Shown piece after piece: positions 49,129 to 61,330 of a stretch of DNA of 64,000 bases. Positions within the stretch are counted from its first letter, which is position 1. Each line of letters begins with the position of its first letter. The notes beneath the pieces were generated by a model. It was given only the letters and a program-made list of their open reading frames with translations. It was not told the DNA's origin and did not search any database. Source of the stretch: Spirodela intermedia (Eukaryota; Streptophyta; Magnoliopsida; Alismatales; Araceae); NCBI GenBank assembly GCA_902729315.2, contig LR746273.1:5185001-5249000 (forward strand). Direction: 5' to 3'. The position numbers and the translations under genes are program-made.

Positions 49129-52100
49129 TTTAATTGGAACTCTCTAATACTCAGTGAAAACTATAATGATGATTGGGCTTCGCTTCCTTATTCGGAATGC
49201 CTGCTGCTTCGCCAAGAATCATTACGAGGTCTTATTGGAGAGCAGCGAGCAGGGTGTCACTGCAAAGAAATTGAATGGCCAACGCAACAGCAGACAATTC
49301 TGATGTTCATTCTGATGAGCCAGTTCTTTCAATAATGATTAACGTAGAAGGTTTATCTTCCTTGTCGCTGGCACGTCGTTCAACTGCTTGATGCTTTAGG
49401 TTATGATACATGATTTGGTCATCTCCTCTTGCACAAGTGCTTGTTCGAAAATATCAACTTGGCGAAGACATGCTTGTAACGAGAATAAAGCTTTTCGAGG
49501 TAACCGCCACATCTGTCCATGATTTCTTATTGCTGTCTTTCCTTATATTACTATTGAATGGGTGCATCCGCACCAGCTATAGCACCTTTTGAGACGTCCA
49601 GTCCTTGTATGCCATGCTATACAATCACAAGAACAAAAGAGGCTGTATATTCGATCAGACATTAATCACCACAAATATGCACAATTAATCCCGGTCTTCA
49701 CTGTAGTTGTTAATTTTCTGTGATTGGATTGGGGCTGTACCAGATTTCTTGTCTCAGATAATGAAATTATTTTATTCCAGCACTTATTTTTCTCAGCGAA
49801 CAGGTGAAATTAGCTATGGTTGGAATCAAATAAAAGTGCTATTTTGATGACTTCTAACTAGAAGGGAAAATTGGATGATCATCTGTGGCAACCAATTGCC
49901 GGTGTGTATCTGCCTAGACATAGCGGATGGCAACAGAAAAATCTAAGCTTCAATCCACAAGGAACAAATGAAATACTCCTTGAATCGACTACGTGAAAGA
50001 AACTGACAACTTATATTGCCTGAATTTTCGTCCCATCAAAAACCTAAAAATCGTTGAGTTTAAATGCTGGTTGTTATATATCATGTTTTTAGTGAGCTAA
50101 TCTTTATCTTTTATTGAGCATTACATAGAGTGGACGAGTCACACTCTAATTTTAGTGACCAGCGGACATAGTTGATTCTTCAAGTCGGTATGGAGTTAGA
50201 GCTGAACTTCTTTGTCATAAGGTCAATCTTCACAGTTATCAAATAAAATTCACCCTGAGGACAACTTCTATCTGCAAGAAGTAACCAACAATTTTCCATG
50301 AGTCAATGTTTCAATTGACCAATGAAAAATTAGTGCACTGGTACCGCAAAAGCCAACTTTGCATTTGTCCCATACGGAGACCAGTAAATTAGCTTCATAG
50401 GAGTTGACACTAAAGTAGTAGACTCATGTGAAAATCAGTGAACCAATATGGAAGGATTTGACTTTACAACCGACCCATCTGAATATCAGTGCAGGCAAAA
50501 AATATTGAAAGATCATCTCTTAGACAAATGGAGGGTCAAATTGGTTTCACACGTCACATATCAAGTTGTGAAACAACTAAGGAAATTTGAGATAAACTTG
50601 AGATTATTTATGCAGGGACTTTTCAAATAAAAAAAGTGTGTAAGATAGATCTACTGACACACAGGTATGAACTTGTCCCAATGCAACTCAATGAATTAGT
50701 TATATGTTGTGTTTTGGAAGCTAAAAGAAGACCCAGGTGGGAGAAAGAACTGGTCCTTTTTAGATACTTATCACATATTGTGTTCAATATTAGTCTATAT
50801 AGGCAAAGTGAATTAACTGAGGTAGATAAAACGTGAAACTTTTTATTTATAGCGATATAGACTTTTAGCTTACTTTACTCTCTAAAGGCCTTGTCCCTAA
50901 GTTTGACTAATTCCATGTTAATGGAAACTCTGATTACTAAGTCTTCAGCAAGCCTCTTTTAAAATTACTGCTCTGGGTTAGCCTCATTGGTTTTCCAAAT
51001 GCTTCTTCCAAATTCTCTACTCTTAAGTTTTTCAGATGCGTCTCCTAAATTCATGACTCTAGATTTGGTTTAGTGTTCTCTTTTGACAACTACGAACCCT
51101 TTCCAAGAATTTAAATTAAAAGAGAGAATTTAGTATATAATATCTGTGAATGTGAGTAAACATTCATTCAATGTAGAAACTTGAATTGCAGTTGCTAGTT
51201 TTCATAGATAATATGCCATTCATTGGTATGAAACTTTTGTTTCAAGGGCTTTCGTGTGGATGTTGTGGTTAATCTTTATATATTACATTGTTTTCTCAAT
51301 TTTTGGAGCATAAAACAATCAAGAGTGTTTCTGTGATTGACAATAGCTGTTGTAATCTCAACGATTGACAACAATTGACAACAGCTGTTTTAGTGATTAG
51401 TCTCAAGTTCTCAATAGTTTGTTTGCGGCTGCTACAGCTCATTGTCTTTTCTTTATTTTATCTTGCAGTGCAAGTGTGAGTTCAAGTACAAACATCTTTA
51501 TGTACACTCAGCTTTCTTAAAATAAGAAAAAAGGCAATTTTACTTGCAATCGATTCCTAACTCTTCTGGCAGTTCGCAAAGAGGCAGTATAGAGTACTGT
51601 TGACATTTAATACTCACATAACATAAATTAGAAATCTAAAATTGTTATTTTACCCTGATGCCCATTTTATGAACATTTAAACAGGAAGGGCCCTAAAAAC
51701 TAACAGTTTCTCCCCTTTTTATGGTGCAAAACTTACATAAGCGAGATGTGGTTCATGAGCAATAATTATAAACTTTTCATTGAAATCATTGGGAGTAAAA
51801 TCAAACTGGAAATCATAGCAATGTAAATGAGATTCACTAAAGAAAGCATATTCAGATTTCTTAGTAAAAAGTAGCCACTAGAAAGTTTTTATCAAGCCAT
51901 TTGTTAGATGGTTTATCGTGCAGCGTTGAGAGATGTTTTAAATTAGAACGTTGAGAAAATAACTGATCATAGCATGTGAAATAATGATTTTTCATGCAAA
52001 TAAATGATGCAACTTTTATCAAAGCATACAGAAGATAGCTGTCAGAACACTCGTTTTTACAGTAAGAGCAATTTTGAAATTGTTTGTTTTGTAAATATGT

Positions 52101-53142
52101 GGGACAACTCTATATAAAGCATTGATGAGATGAGAAGGCTTTATCACAGCTTATACGTATTTTTTTGTAATAAGAGCATGATAATCATGATTTATTTGAG
52201 AATGGATAAAATTTAATTTTGATTCCTTCAAAATTCGGATCAAGTTTGGATCAACGCATGCAACAAGTGATTCATGGATAGATTGGACTACCAAATAACT
52301 CAATTTCTTATATCATTTTGACCAGAAAACAGAAGGAATTTTGTTACATAGACTTGTTGCATTGAATTTTGTTAAACAGGAAAATTGCATTGAAATTCTG
52401 TTCTTATCATAGTTTTTGAGAAAATGGTATTGATAATTTCGAAAACCTGCAAACTGGTTTTCGAACAATGTCCATGACAGCACTAGAGACAGTCGACTTG
52501 TTTTCGAAGGTGCTTTCAAAACAGTTGTAAAAAACTGTAAAGCTAGTTGGAAAATATTGCCCATAGGATCGTTGATCTATAAAACTTGTTTCGGAAAACT
52601 CTCAATAGTTTAGAAATTTTACAAAATTTCAAAAATGTGCTTGACAGGTCTGAAAAAAAAAAAACTTGAGTTCATTTTTTTGCCTTTCAAATTTATAACT
52701 TAGGTTCCTGTATTCAGTCAGCTATGTAATCAGAGCAACTAATGAAAAAGAGAGCATATGCATATATCATACATTACTAAAAGTTGTATTGCACTGAAAA
52801 CAGTAGGGGGGATAACAATATTCTTCCATAACGACGAACTGCCCCCTACTTGTGAACTGCCTTTGAGGGATAAAGCATAATTTTATAACAGTTTTCTTTT
52901 CCTGTTTCTCTAATAAATATTTCTCTCCCCCTGTTCTATGAAATATTACATTTCTTCCTTTTTTTTGGAATCAAAGAAAAAAGGTGGGAGGAAGATGCAG
53001 CTCCAAAAGTTCGTGGATCTGATGAGTCTAGCACATGTGAATCCTCCGGATCTCCTTGGGAAGTTTTCTTGCCAACAGAAATGATGCCTTAGGATATCAA
53101 ATCCAACTTATCCTCATCTATATTTGTCAATCTTTAACTCTA
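49129..53142. other. Intergenic DNA downstream of the WD40 gene
   Basis: The first few hundred bases should be the WD40 3' UTR. Beyond about 49.9 kb the DNA is AT-rich with no recognisable gene. Near 51.33-51.40 kb the phrase attgacaacaattgacaaca is locally repeated. The region 52.3-52.7 kb has the look of diverged LTR-retrotransposon sequence but without any domain to prove it. ORFs of 60-83 codons are not supported. Confidence 0.45.
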
Positions 53143-53352
53143 GTGTTAGGGTTCCAACAATCCTGCTGAGAGTGCAACATAAAATATGTGCAGGCAAAGT
53201 AAGTTTCATTCCTAATCGTGATGCACTTAAGTATAGATGTTAATGGTTCTAACAGGACCCCATGAATTCATATCGGATCTCATAGGGACATAATATAAAT
53301 AAAGGAAAGTAAGAAAGTAAAAAAAAAAGATGAGATCTAATGAGTGTTGACA
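53143..53352 (-). repeat. Probable 3' LTR of the minus-strand copia element
   Basis: Follows a polypurine tract (minus strand AAGGGGAG, 53354-53361) that comes directly after the decayed RNase H region. It opens TGTCAACA on the minus strand. A related copy lies at 40410-40628. The distal end near 53143 is estimated from where the similarity fades. Confidence 0.5.
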
Positions 53353-55345
53353 CTCCCCTTCAAGTTGGCATATTGGGGTCATCCATGCCCAAATTATATG
53401 TAAGTTTCTACAATGATGTCCCTATTAATCCGTTTGTGGAGATATCTACTAGTTCTGTCAATCTCACATGAGAGATAGAGATGGTTTTCTCCTCAATCTT
53501 TTCTTTAATGAAATGTCGAACAAGCTTAATATGTTTTGTCTGATCATGTTACACAAGATTACGTGTAATGTCAATGACTGATTTGTGGTCACAATACAGT
53601 CCAATTGTTAGTGAAAAATCAACTTTAGACTCTTCTGGTAGGCTTCTAATCCATAGAGCCTCACAAATATTTTGAACCATTGCTTTAAATGCTACTTAAG
53701 CACTAAATCTTGCAACAACTTCCTGTTCCTTATATCTCCATGTAACTAAATTCCCTCTAATAAAATAGTTACATGCCGTGGATCTTAAATCTATGATAGA
53801 GTTCACATAGTCAACATCCATATAGACTTTAACTAGTTTGTCACCTTTGCAATTTTATAAAAGACCCAAGTCAATTGTACCTTTAAGATAAGCCAATACT
53901 CTATATGTGGCTTAAAGATGAATGTCTTTAGGATCGTGTATAAATTGACTTAATAGTCCCACAACAAAGACAATATTTGGCATAGTGTGATTTTAATATA
54001 TTCATTTTTCAATTAAGCATTGATACTATTCTTTATCAATCGAAGGACTATCTTTGCCTAGTTTGAGCTGCACATTAGCTTTTAGAGGAGTGTTGGTTGG
54101 TTTACAATTAGTCTTGCTTGTCTCTTGACATAAATCTAGAATATATTTTTGATGTGATATAAAAATTCTTTGACATAAGCAAGCCACTTCAATACCCAGA
54201 AAATATTTTAATATGCCCAAAGCTTTGACTTCAAATCTTTGAGATAAATTTGGGCCAAGTGCTTCGATTTCTTCTGGATCATTGCTTGTAATTATAATAT
54301 CATCCACATCTACAAGGAGAGTAGCTCCCCCTATCTTAGAATGCTTGATAAATCTTGTTTAGTCTCCATTGCATTTAAATATCCCATTTCCTTCATAGTT
54401 TGTGTGAATTTTTTATACAACGCTCCAGGGGTGTATTTAAGTCTATATAATGTCCTTTTTAGTTGACACTATTCGTGGTGTGTATGACTCTCTAATCTTG
54501 GGCGGAGGCTCCATATAAATTTCTTCTTCTAAGTTACCATGTAAAAAGGTCAATGAAAGTGAGCTGCAAGTGAAATAAAAAATCTTACTAGCTTTAACTT
54601 TGCAATTGGGGCAAGCCTTTAGCAACTAATCTTGCATTATAGCATTCAATTGATCCATCTACTTTATAGTTCGCAGTGTACACCCACTTACAGCGCACGG
54701 TTTTCTTTCTTGGAGGAAGATTAACTAATTGCTATGTTTCATACTTGTATAATACTTTCATCACAAGTAGCATAGCTTATCTCCATCTCTTATCAGCCAT
54801 AGCTTCTTCCACTGTGTGAGGAACATGATAAGAATCAAGATTAGTCAAAAAGGTTCTATACAAAGGTGAGAAATGAGTATAGTTGAGATAATTTTTAATC
54901 TAATACTTTGGTGGTATCCTACACTTCCTCACTCCCTTTCACAATGCAATAAGATCATATTTGGCATCTACTATAAAATTTTATGGGTCCACTCCTTGAT
55001 GATGATTTATTGATTTTAAAATAGAGATCATTAGACTCAAAAAGGTCTGAGATTGGAAAATTACTATCTCTGTTTTTTTCTGAATCATTCTTGATCCTCC
55101 TGCGATATACTTGTATTTCCTTATTGACTCATCAATAGGAGCTTCATTTTGGTTAGAACTAACTCCTTCACTTGATACCATTAGAAGAATTAAATTTGGT
55201 TCGAGGGTGTTATCCCCTTAATATGGTAACTTTGACCTGCATATGGAAGATTTATGGAAAAAAAATCATCCTTCATCGAAAGTAACATTAGCTGAAATGA
55301 ACAATTTTCTTGATATTGGATCATAACATTTGTATCCTTTATATA
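53353..55345 (-). mobile_element. Ty1/copia retrotransposon relic, integrase C-terminus to RNase H
   Basis: Read on the minus strand. Near 55.30-55.34 kb is GYKCYDPISRKLFIS.NVTF, the typical end of a copia integrase. At 54443-54625 is FLHGNLEEEIYMEPPP from the reverse transcriptase. At 54026-54307 is DDIIITSNDPEEI, the RT catalytic loop region, with FEVKALGILKYFLGIE. At about 53.4-53.65 kb is RNase H text with CDHKSVIDI and TKHIKLVRHFI. Many stops and frameshifts separate these, and the 5' half (gag, protease, most of integrase) is missing. The element cannot be autonomous. A polypurine tract and probable 3' LTR follow at 53.35 kb. Confidence 0.85.
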
Positions 55346-55900
55346 GGTCTCCTTGGCACCTTAGGCATAGCCACCTTGCAGCGCTGCTCTCCTATTCTTC
55401 AGCACTGCCAAGTGCCGGCCCACCACTACACACGGTTGCATGCACTGTGCATCATCGCATGCAGCAGCACTGTGCGTCGTCGTCGCATGGTATATCGTTG
55501 GTGCCATCCACCGGCCCTAGGGCATGGTGGTGCCACCACTGTGCATTGTCATACATAACAGCATGTAGTACGACATGCTATGCATGACATACGTGCTTTG
55601 ACGCACCCATGCCTCTACGTGCAGCGGCCTGTGCGCATTGGCACGCCAGGGCACATGCTAGTGCACCTGCTAGGACTGGCCAGCATGCCCAATAGTGCCC
55701 ACCAATGCCCTCTGATTGGTTGACACTCTTCCGTGCTCTTTTGTGCCTTAGCACCATTGTAGGGGTCTGCCTGTCCTCTTCCGTGCCCTGGGGCACATCT
55801 CCAGGCGTGTCTACCCTTATTTCTGTCCTAGGGCATCCTAGTTGTACATCTCCAGCAGTGGCTTATTCGTGTGTTTGACTCCCCCATACGTTACTTCTTC
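55346..55900. other. GC-rich island between two copia relics
   Basis: About 520 bp that is markedly GC-richer than its AT-rich surroundings, built of recurring short words such as gcatg, gtgcac and ctagggca. Open frames exist on both strands (55310-55558 and 55330-55587 plus, 55578-55796 minus) because the composition avoids stops; none shows a recognisable domain. It may be the 5' LTR or leader of the following copia element or an unrelated insertion. Confidence 0.4.
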
Positions 55901-55903
55901 AAT

Positions 55904-57167
55904 GACATGTCTAATGACCTGGGGAGTTCCAAGACATCTATGAGTGGGGGTACTATTCCTACTGTGCCTACAGTGCATCCAGCACCTTCTTTATCGGGAG
56001 TTGTGATAATTGTCACTCACACTTTTTGGGTGTTGAGAATTATCACAAATGGGGTCATTTTTTTCATGTTTATCTTGTAGGACATGATCTACTCATGTTT
56101 GTGTTTGCCAATGTGTGGCTAGAATATTTGTCAATGTTCGCCAATGTGGCTAGGATATTTGATCATACTTTGTTTTTTTATACCTATTTCATTAGGGAGA
56201 GTTATTATACTTTAGTTTATGTTGATAATAACATAATTATAGAAAGTTGTGCTATTGAACAAGATCATTTGAGCAAATATCTTGTCAAAGAGTTTGTCAT
56301 CAAGACTCTAGGTCACGTTAAATACCTTTTGAGTATTGAGGTGGTCCATTCTTCCAAGGGCATCTTCATCTCTCAACAAAAGTATGTTGTAGATCTTCTA
56401 AAGAATATTGAAAAGTCTACACATAAACAAACCAGCACCCCTCTTGATCCTACTCACAAACTTTGTTTCGGTGAATAGGAGAAGTATATTGATCAAGAGA
56501 TGTATCAACTTCTCATTTGATGGTTGGTATATCTCACACATACTAGACATGACATTTCTCATGCAATTAGTCTCCTAAGTTGGTTCATACGTCAAGCAAC
56601 TAAATCACATCTTCATGTTGTCTATCGGGTGCTATATTGCTTGAAAGTTACTCTTAGAAAAAAAATCATCAAACATGGTGATAATATATTAGTTGACATA
56701 TATACAAATGCTAATGATGTTGGTTCTCCCTTGGATCACTAATTAACTTTGGGTTTTATAATATTTTTAGGAGGTAATTTTGTGACTTGGTGCAGCAAGA
56801 AACAAAGTGTTGTTGCTCACTCAAGTGCTGAAGTAGAATTCAGAGCACTTGTGCCTAGGATATGTGCATTGCTTTGAGTAGAGATTTTACTCACTAACCA
56901 AAAGATTCATCTTTCAGGTTTTATAAAGCTCTATAGTGACAATAAATGTACAGTCAAAATATGATTCAACATGATTGTACAAAGCATATGGAGATTGGTC
57001 ATCATTTTATCAAGGAAAAATTAAAGGCCAAAGTAATTTTTATCTCCTATATCTCTACTTGATACAATTGACTCATTTGCTGATGAAGGTTGTCTCTAGC
57101 ACTCGACTACAACAAATACCCTCCAAGTTGAGAATGGATGATATCTACTCACCAGCTTGAGGGGGAG
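55904..57167 (+). mobile_element. Ty1/copia deletion derivative: gag start joined to RT and RNase H
   Basis: A gag-like start (from about 55904) is followed by NYHKWGHFFHVYLVGHDLL at about 56.03-56.09 kb, the beginning of a copia gag. About 110 bp later the sequence is already in the RT catalytic loop: YTLVYVDNNIIIES (about 56.21-56.25 kb), then LGHVKYLLSIEV and FISQQKYVVDLL. Decayed RNase H (WCSKKQSVVAHSSAEVEFRAL, about 56.79-56.85 kb) and a polypurine tract (57158-57167) follow. Protease, integrase and most of RT are absent. The RT box reads YVDN instead of YVDD, and several stops interrupt the frame. A 33-bp tandem duplication lies near the junction (about 56105-56165). The copy is dead. 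Confidence 0.8.
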
Positions 57168-57370
57168 TATATCATGTGCTTCACTTAGGGAACACATGCA
57201 TATCACATACTTATCTTAATGTCTTAGATTGTAAGGTTTTTGTGTCTAGAACCTTCCCCAGACATAAATAATATATCCTTTGTCACGATGTACAGTTTAG
57301 AAAACTAATTTCCTTCCCTTATGTTCAATAGAAGTTTTGTTTTTCCTCCATTCCATGAGAAAATTTCTTA
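57168..57370 (+). repeat. Probable 3' LTR of the deleted copia element
   Basis: Starts immediately after the polypurine tract. Contains an AT-rich TATA-like stretch (acataaataatatatcc, about 57264-57280). The expected TG start appears changed to TA. The end is estimated, and no matching 5' LTR was found by eye. Confidence 0.45.
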
Positions 57371-58350
57371 TTCCTCAAGTCACAAAGGAACTGAAGGAAA
57401 TTCAACATTATTTAACTTAACTTTGGCTAAAACTATTACACTTGATGACTTTGGAAGGTGTCATTTCACTTTAACACTAAAACTAATATTGTTTACGTGA
57501 GAAATAAATTTTAAATATTAAACACTTACATTACTTGTCATTTACATGCCTTTGCGCATGTGAGAGATTTAGTTCAAGAACAAAATATTCTTCAAGTACC
57601 TTATGAACTAATGAATGAGATGCTTCTAGGCCTTGCTCTTTTTTATTCAAAGAAGCATACCTTTTCAACATTGACCTGTCTTGGTAGCTCAAACTCTATA
57701 AACTCTGTAGAATAATTGAATCTTTTCACTTACAGCTAACATTAGTGTAATTGCACAACTTTATATAGTGTGCTCAACAACATCAACTCGTCCTCATTTG
57801 CATATTCCTTGCCTATCCTCTAAATGAAAAATGCAATCCCTGATTCAGTTCTTCTCAAGATCTTTACATGCACAATCCTCCCACACCTTGTGTCAAAATT
57901 AAAGTTTTCTCAGTCAGCCATCAAGGTTTTCATTTCAATGTTATTTCCAAAGACCCCGGAACCATCAGTAGCAATAAAGTGTCCTAGCATTGGCTGGATC
58001 TTCCTTGATGAACCCAACCAATAGGGACTCAGTGGTCACATTGCTCCAGACACCAGTGTTGTTGGTGGAAGGAGATGAAAGATCACAACGAGGACATGAC
58101 ATCCACTTGTTGAGCATTTTGGTGTCTTGAAATTCAAAGAAGTTAGGCTCTGTGTGACCAGTAGTTGTGCCTAGGAGATCAAAAGGCTGCATGCAGATGA
58201 TTGTTGGATATGGGGAGGATGGAGAAGGGAATAAAGGCAGTGGGGTAAGTGGTGTAGATGCTGATGATGTTGTGCTATTGAAGATGGCATCGGTAGAAAA
58301 AGTCCACTCCTAGGACTTAGGAGTATTGGGTGGCAGCCTCTTGTCTACTG
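57371..58350. other. Intergenic DNA with a possible minus-strand gene relic
   Basis: 57.4-57.9 kb is AT-rich with nothing recognised. From about 57.96 to 58.33 kb the minus strand reads as a protein-like stretch, described separately. Confidence 0.45.
57965..58320 (-). pseudogene. Unrecognised gene fragment on the minus strand
   Basis: A minus-strand frame of about 115 codons is open from about 58310 to 57965. Its Ser/Thr/Pro-rich start (STDAIFNSTTSSASTPLTPL) leads into a mixed segment containing WMSCPRCDLSSPS and SLLVGFIKED. The residue use looks like a real plant protein, possibly the C-terminal part of a transcription factor. An in-frame stop precedes it, no other exon is visible, and I cannot name the family. 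It may be a captured or retroposed fragment. Confidence 0.3.
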
Positions 58351-58399
58351 AATGGGGCAGACCCACTTTTAGCTTTATTTTATTATTATTATTACCCTT

Positions 58400-58594
58400 T
58401 CTCCCATCTATCTCTTATCTCAACTATATAAATCTTTTTTTTAACTTTCATAGAATGGTAGAATTTTTTGTTCTCATATATTAAGGCTCACAACTCTATG
58501 ATGACATTGTCTCCTATGTCTTTTGCTCTAGCCATTTTTGGATCAGATTTTGTAGCATTTTCTTGCCTCTTTCAAGTTTTCTCTTCTGAGAAAG
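58400..58594 (+). repeat. Probable 5' LTR end of the third copia element
   Basis: A TATA-like TATATAAAT lies at 58425-58433. The segment ends just before a tRNA-Met-type primer binding site, tggtatcaaagt (58595-58606; consensus TGGTATCAGAGC). The left border cannot be placed. Confidence 0.4.
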
Positions 58595-61330
58595 TGGTAT
58601 CAAAGTCAAGTTCATTGTGTATTAGGTGTTTACTACTAGATGGATCTTGTTGAAACCAGAGACATGTGAATGACTTCTAAGTGCTACCTTTTTTTTTGTC
58701 ATGGTGTAGATCTTCAAAAGGAAGCCTTCAAAAGATGCTTTTGTTCATGGAGAATATATTTCAAAAGGAAATGTGTTGAATGGTGACAAAAATTAAAAAA
58801 AATTCTCAATATATCATGCCATCCTTTAATAGGGGGAAATACGAATTTTGGAGTATCAAATTGATGACACTTTTATTTCACAAGATCTTTTGAATCTTGT
58901 AGAAATGATTTTGAGGAAAAGACTAGAAGATCATAATTAAAGGAGCTTCACAAAAGTGATGTGAAGGTTCTAGTGTTATAGCAAGTGATTTCAAATGTGA
59001 CTTTTTTGAAAATCACTAATGCTAGGATATTCACCTAGGTGTGAGGGATTCTAAAAGAAGAATTTCATAGTAGCAACATAGTTACAGTGATGAAACTTCA
59101 AGCACTCTCAATAGAGTTTCAGACCTTGTCTAATGAAATCAAGTAAATCAATTGAGGATTTATTTTCTCAAATTTCTGTTGTTATCCAATTAGATTTTTT
59201 CAATAAGAAATCTTAAAATAGAACATTATTGAGAAGATTTTAAAAATGTCCATTGATTGAAAAATCTAAATATATATTTATTTATTTACAAAATGAGTTG
59301 ATGGATTCACTCTTGACACATGAAGAGTAAATGAATGGACTTTTTGAAAAATATTTTGAGGAAACATTTCAAACTAAAGTTAAAATTTCAAAAAGTGAAA
59401 TAAATGCTAAAGTCATATCTAATCAACATCAAGGTAATTGGGGTTGAGGATGAGTTCATTATGATCGTGGGTGTATAAGAGGTTACAATATATCTATTCT
59501 TGGACGACAAAGCCATGATGGAGGTGAAGGTAAAAAACGAAAGTCAGATTACAAGTCGATACAAGATTGATACTACAAGAAATATTGACATTCTACTCTT
59601 AGGAAAAGCTAAAATAACATGCCAAATATAATAAAACTGAAGAGGGAAGGTAATATATTCCTTGCTCATATGACTCCAATGATGAATAATGATGATGTAT
59701 GGTTTTTAATGGTGTATGCGTTAATCATGTGACATTTGAAAAATAATTATTTCAAAGTTTGGATATATCATAGAAATGTTGAGTCCTAGTGGGAGATGGA
59801 AAAAATCTTCAAATCGAAGATATTGGAACCATCTTACCATAAATAAAATCAAGTATAGAAAGCTAAAAATTAGTATTTATTTATTCACAAATTGTCACAT
59901 AATAAATTGATGGAATAAGAATATACATTTCATTTCAAAAATAAAAATAACGTGTGTCATTGAAAGGAAGACAAGAAATATGTTGCCCAAATCAATTTCA
60001 CAACTAAGAAAAATGATGTTTTCTCTTGAGATTTCAAGGTTGATTGAGTTTGCTACAATTACCAAAGGTTTTGGTAATTTGTGGCTTTAGCATATATCAT
60101 ATGATCATTTACATTTTAGTGTATTAAGTTTTATAATTAAAAGAATGTAGTTTTTATTTTGTCTTGTAATTAAACTACTAGGGATACCTACGAATGATGT
60201 ATCTATAGAAAATAGCATTGATAACCATTTTTATTTGAAAAAACTTGAAAAGTAAGGTCACCCCTTTAATTAATTTATGCTATTATTTTTTGTCTAATAT
60301 GTACGCTTTGATTGAAAAATATTGGATAGTGTTTTACTAATAATTTGTTGTTTACTCATATGAGTTTTGTATACTTTTTGAATCAAAATTAAGAGGCATT
60401 GGATAAATTTATTTAAGGTAATGATTGAAACCATTTGTGGTTTTGATATAAATACCCTCCAGAAAAATAGAGGGGGAGAATTTTTATCATACTAATTTAT
60501 TTCTTTTTATAAATACTATGAAATTTTTAGATAATTTATTATTAGAAAAGATTTAGATTAAAGTGATATTTCTAAAAGAAAAAAAAATAGTGCAAGAAGT
60601 AGCAAAAAGCATATTAAGTGAGAATCCTTTTTAAAATGATTTTTTGGTTGAAGTAGTGGTAACATTATCTTCTCAATTTTTTTCCTACAAAGGTAGTCAT
60701 GAATACAACTTCTTACAAAGCATAGTATCAATGAAAACCATATGTTAGTCACTTGAAAGGAGTTGATTTCATAGTTTATGCTCTAATTAATTTTGATAAT
60801 CATAGAAAAATAAAGATGAAAGTGAAAAATATATCTTTATTGATTCTAATGATGAGATCAAAGGTTATCATTTTTATAATCTTAAAATAATGAATTTAGT
60901 TATCTATTAAGATGTTATTTTTATGAACATGCTAAAATTAGAGCAATGACCTAATTCATTTATTGTACTTTTCTGAAAATGTACAGAAAATGACATCATA
61001 AGGATAAGGGATAATGTTTGATGCATTCTCAACATCAAACTCTTCTTGGAAAGAAACTCCAAGACATTTAGTTGAGTCAACAACTTTTTCAAGAACTCTA
61101 CAATCCTTTAATTAAATTTTTGACTAATATATTTTTGTTTTACTGGTTGCACTGCACAACCAACGAGCTATGAAGAGGTCCAAGACAAAAAAACAAGATA
61201 AAATTATGGAAGAAGAAATTACATTAGTTGAAAAAAGAAACACATTTAAGTTGATGAATCTACTATCAAAGAGTGAAGTTATTATTGTGCAATGAAAAAT
61301 TATGTATTGATGATAATATTATAAGGATAG
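58595..61330 (+). mobile_element. Ty1/copia retrotransposon relic: gag, protease, integrase, start of RT
   Basis: After the primer-binding-like site, gag is readable in broken frames: YEFWSIKLMTLLFH (about 58.84 kb), VTVMKLQALSIEF and ELMDSLLTHEE (about 59.3 kb). A zinc-knuckle remnant lies near 59.56-59.61 kb. Protease and pre-integrase text follows: HMTPMMNNDDVWFL (about 59.67-59.71 kb) and KKYVAQINFT (about 59.98 kb). The integrase C-terminus (FIDSNDEIKGYHFYNLK) is near 60.83-60.89 kb, and the start of RT (EEITLVEKRNTFKLMNL) near 61.2-61.26 kb. Stops and frameshifts are dense and the element fades out within RT, with no RNase H or 3' LTR seen. It is inactive. It lies in the same orientation as the element at 56-57 kb but retains the domains that one lacks. 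Confidence 0.8.
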
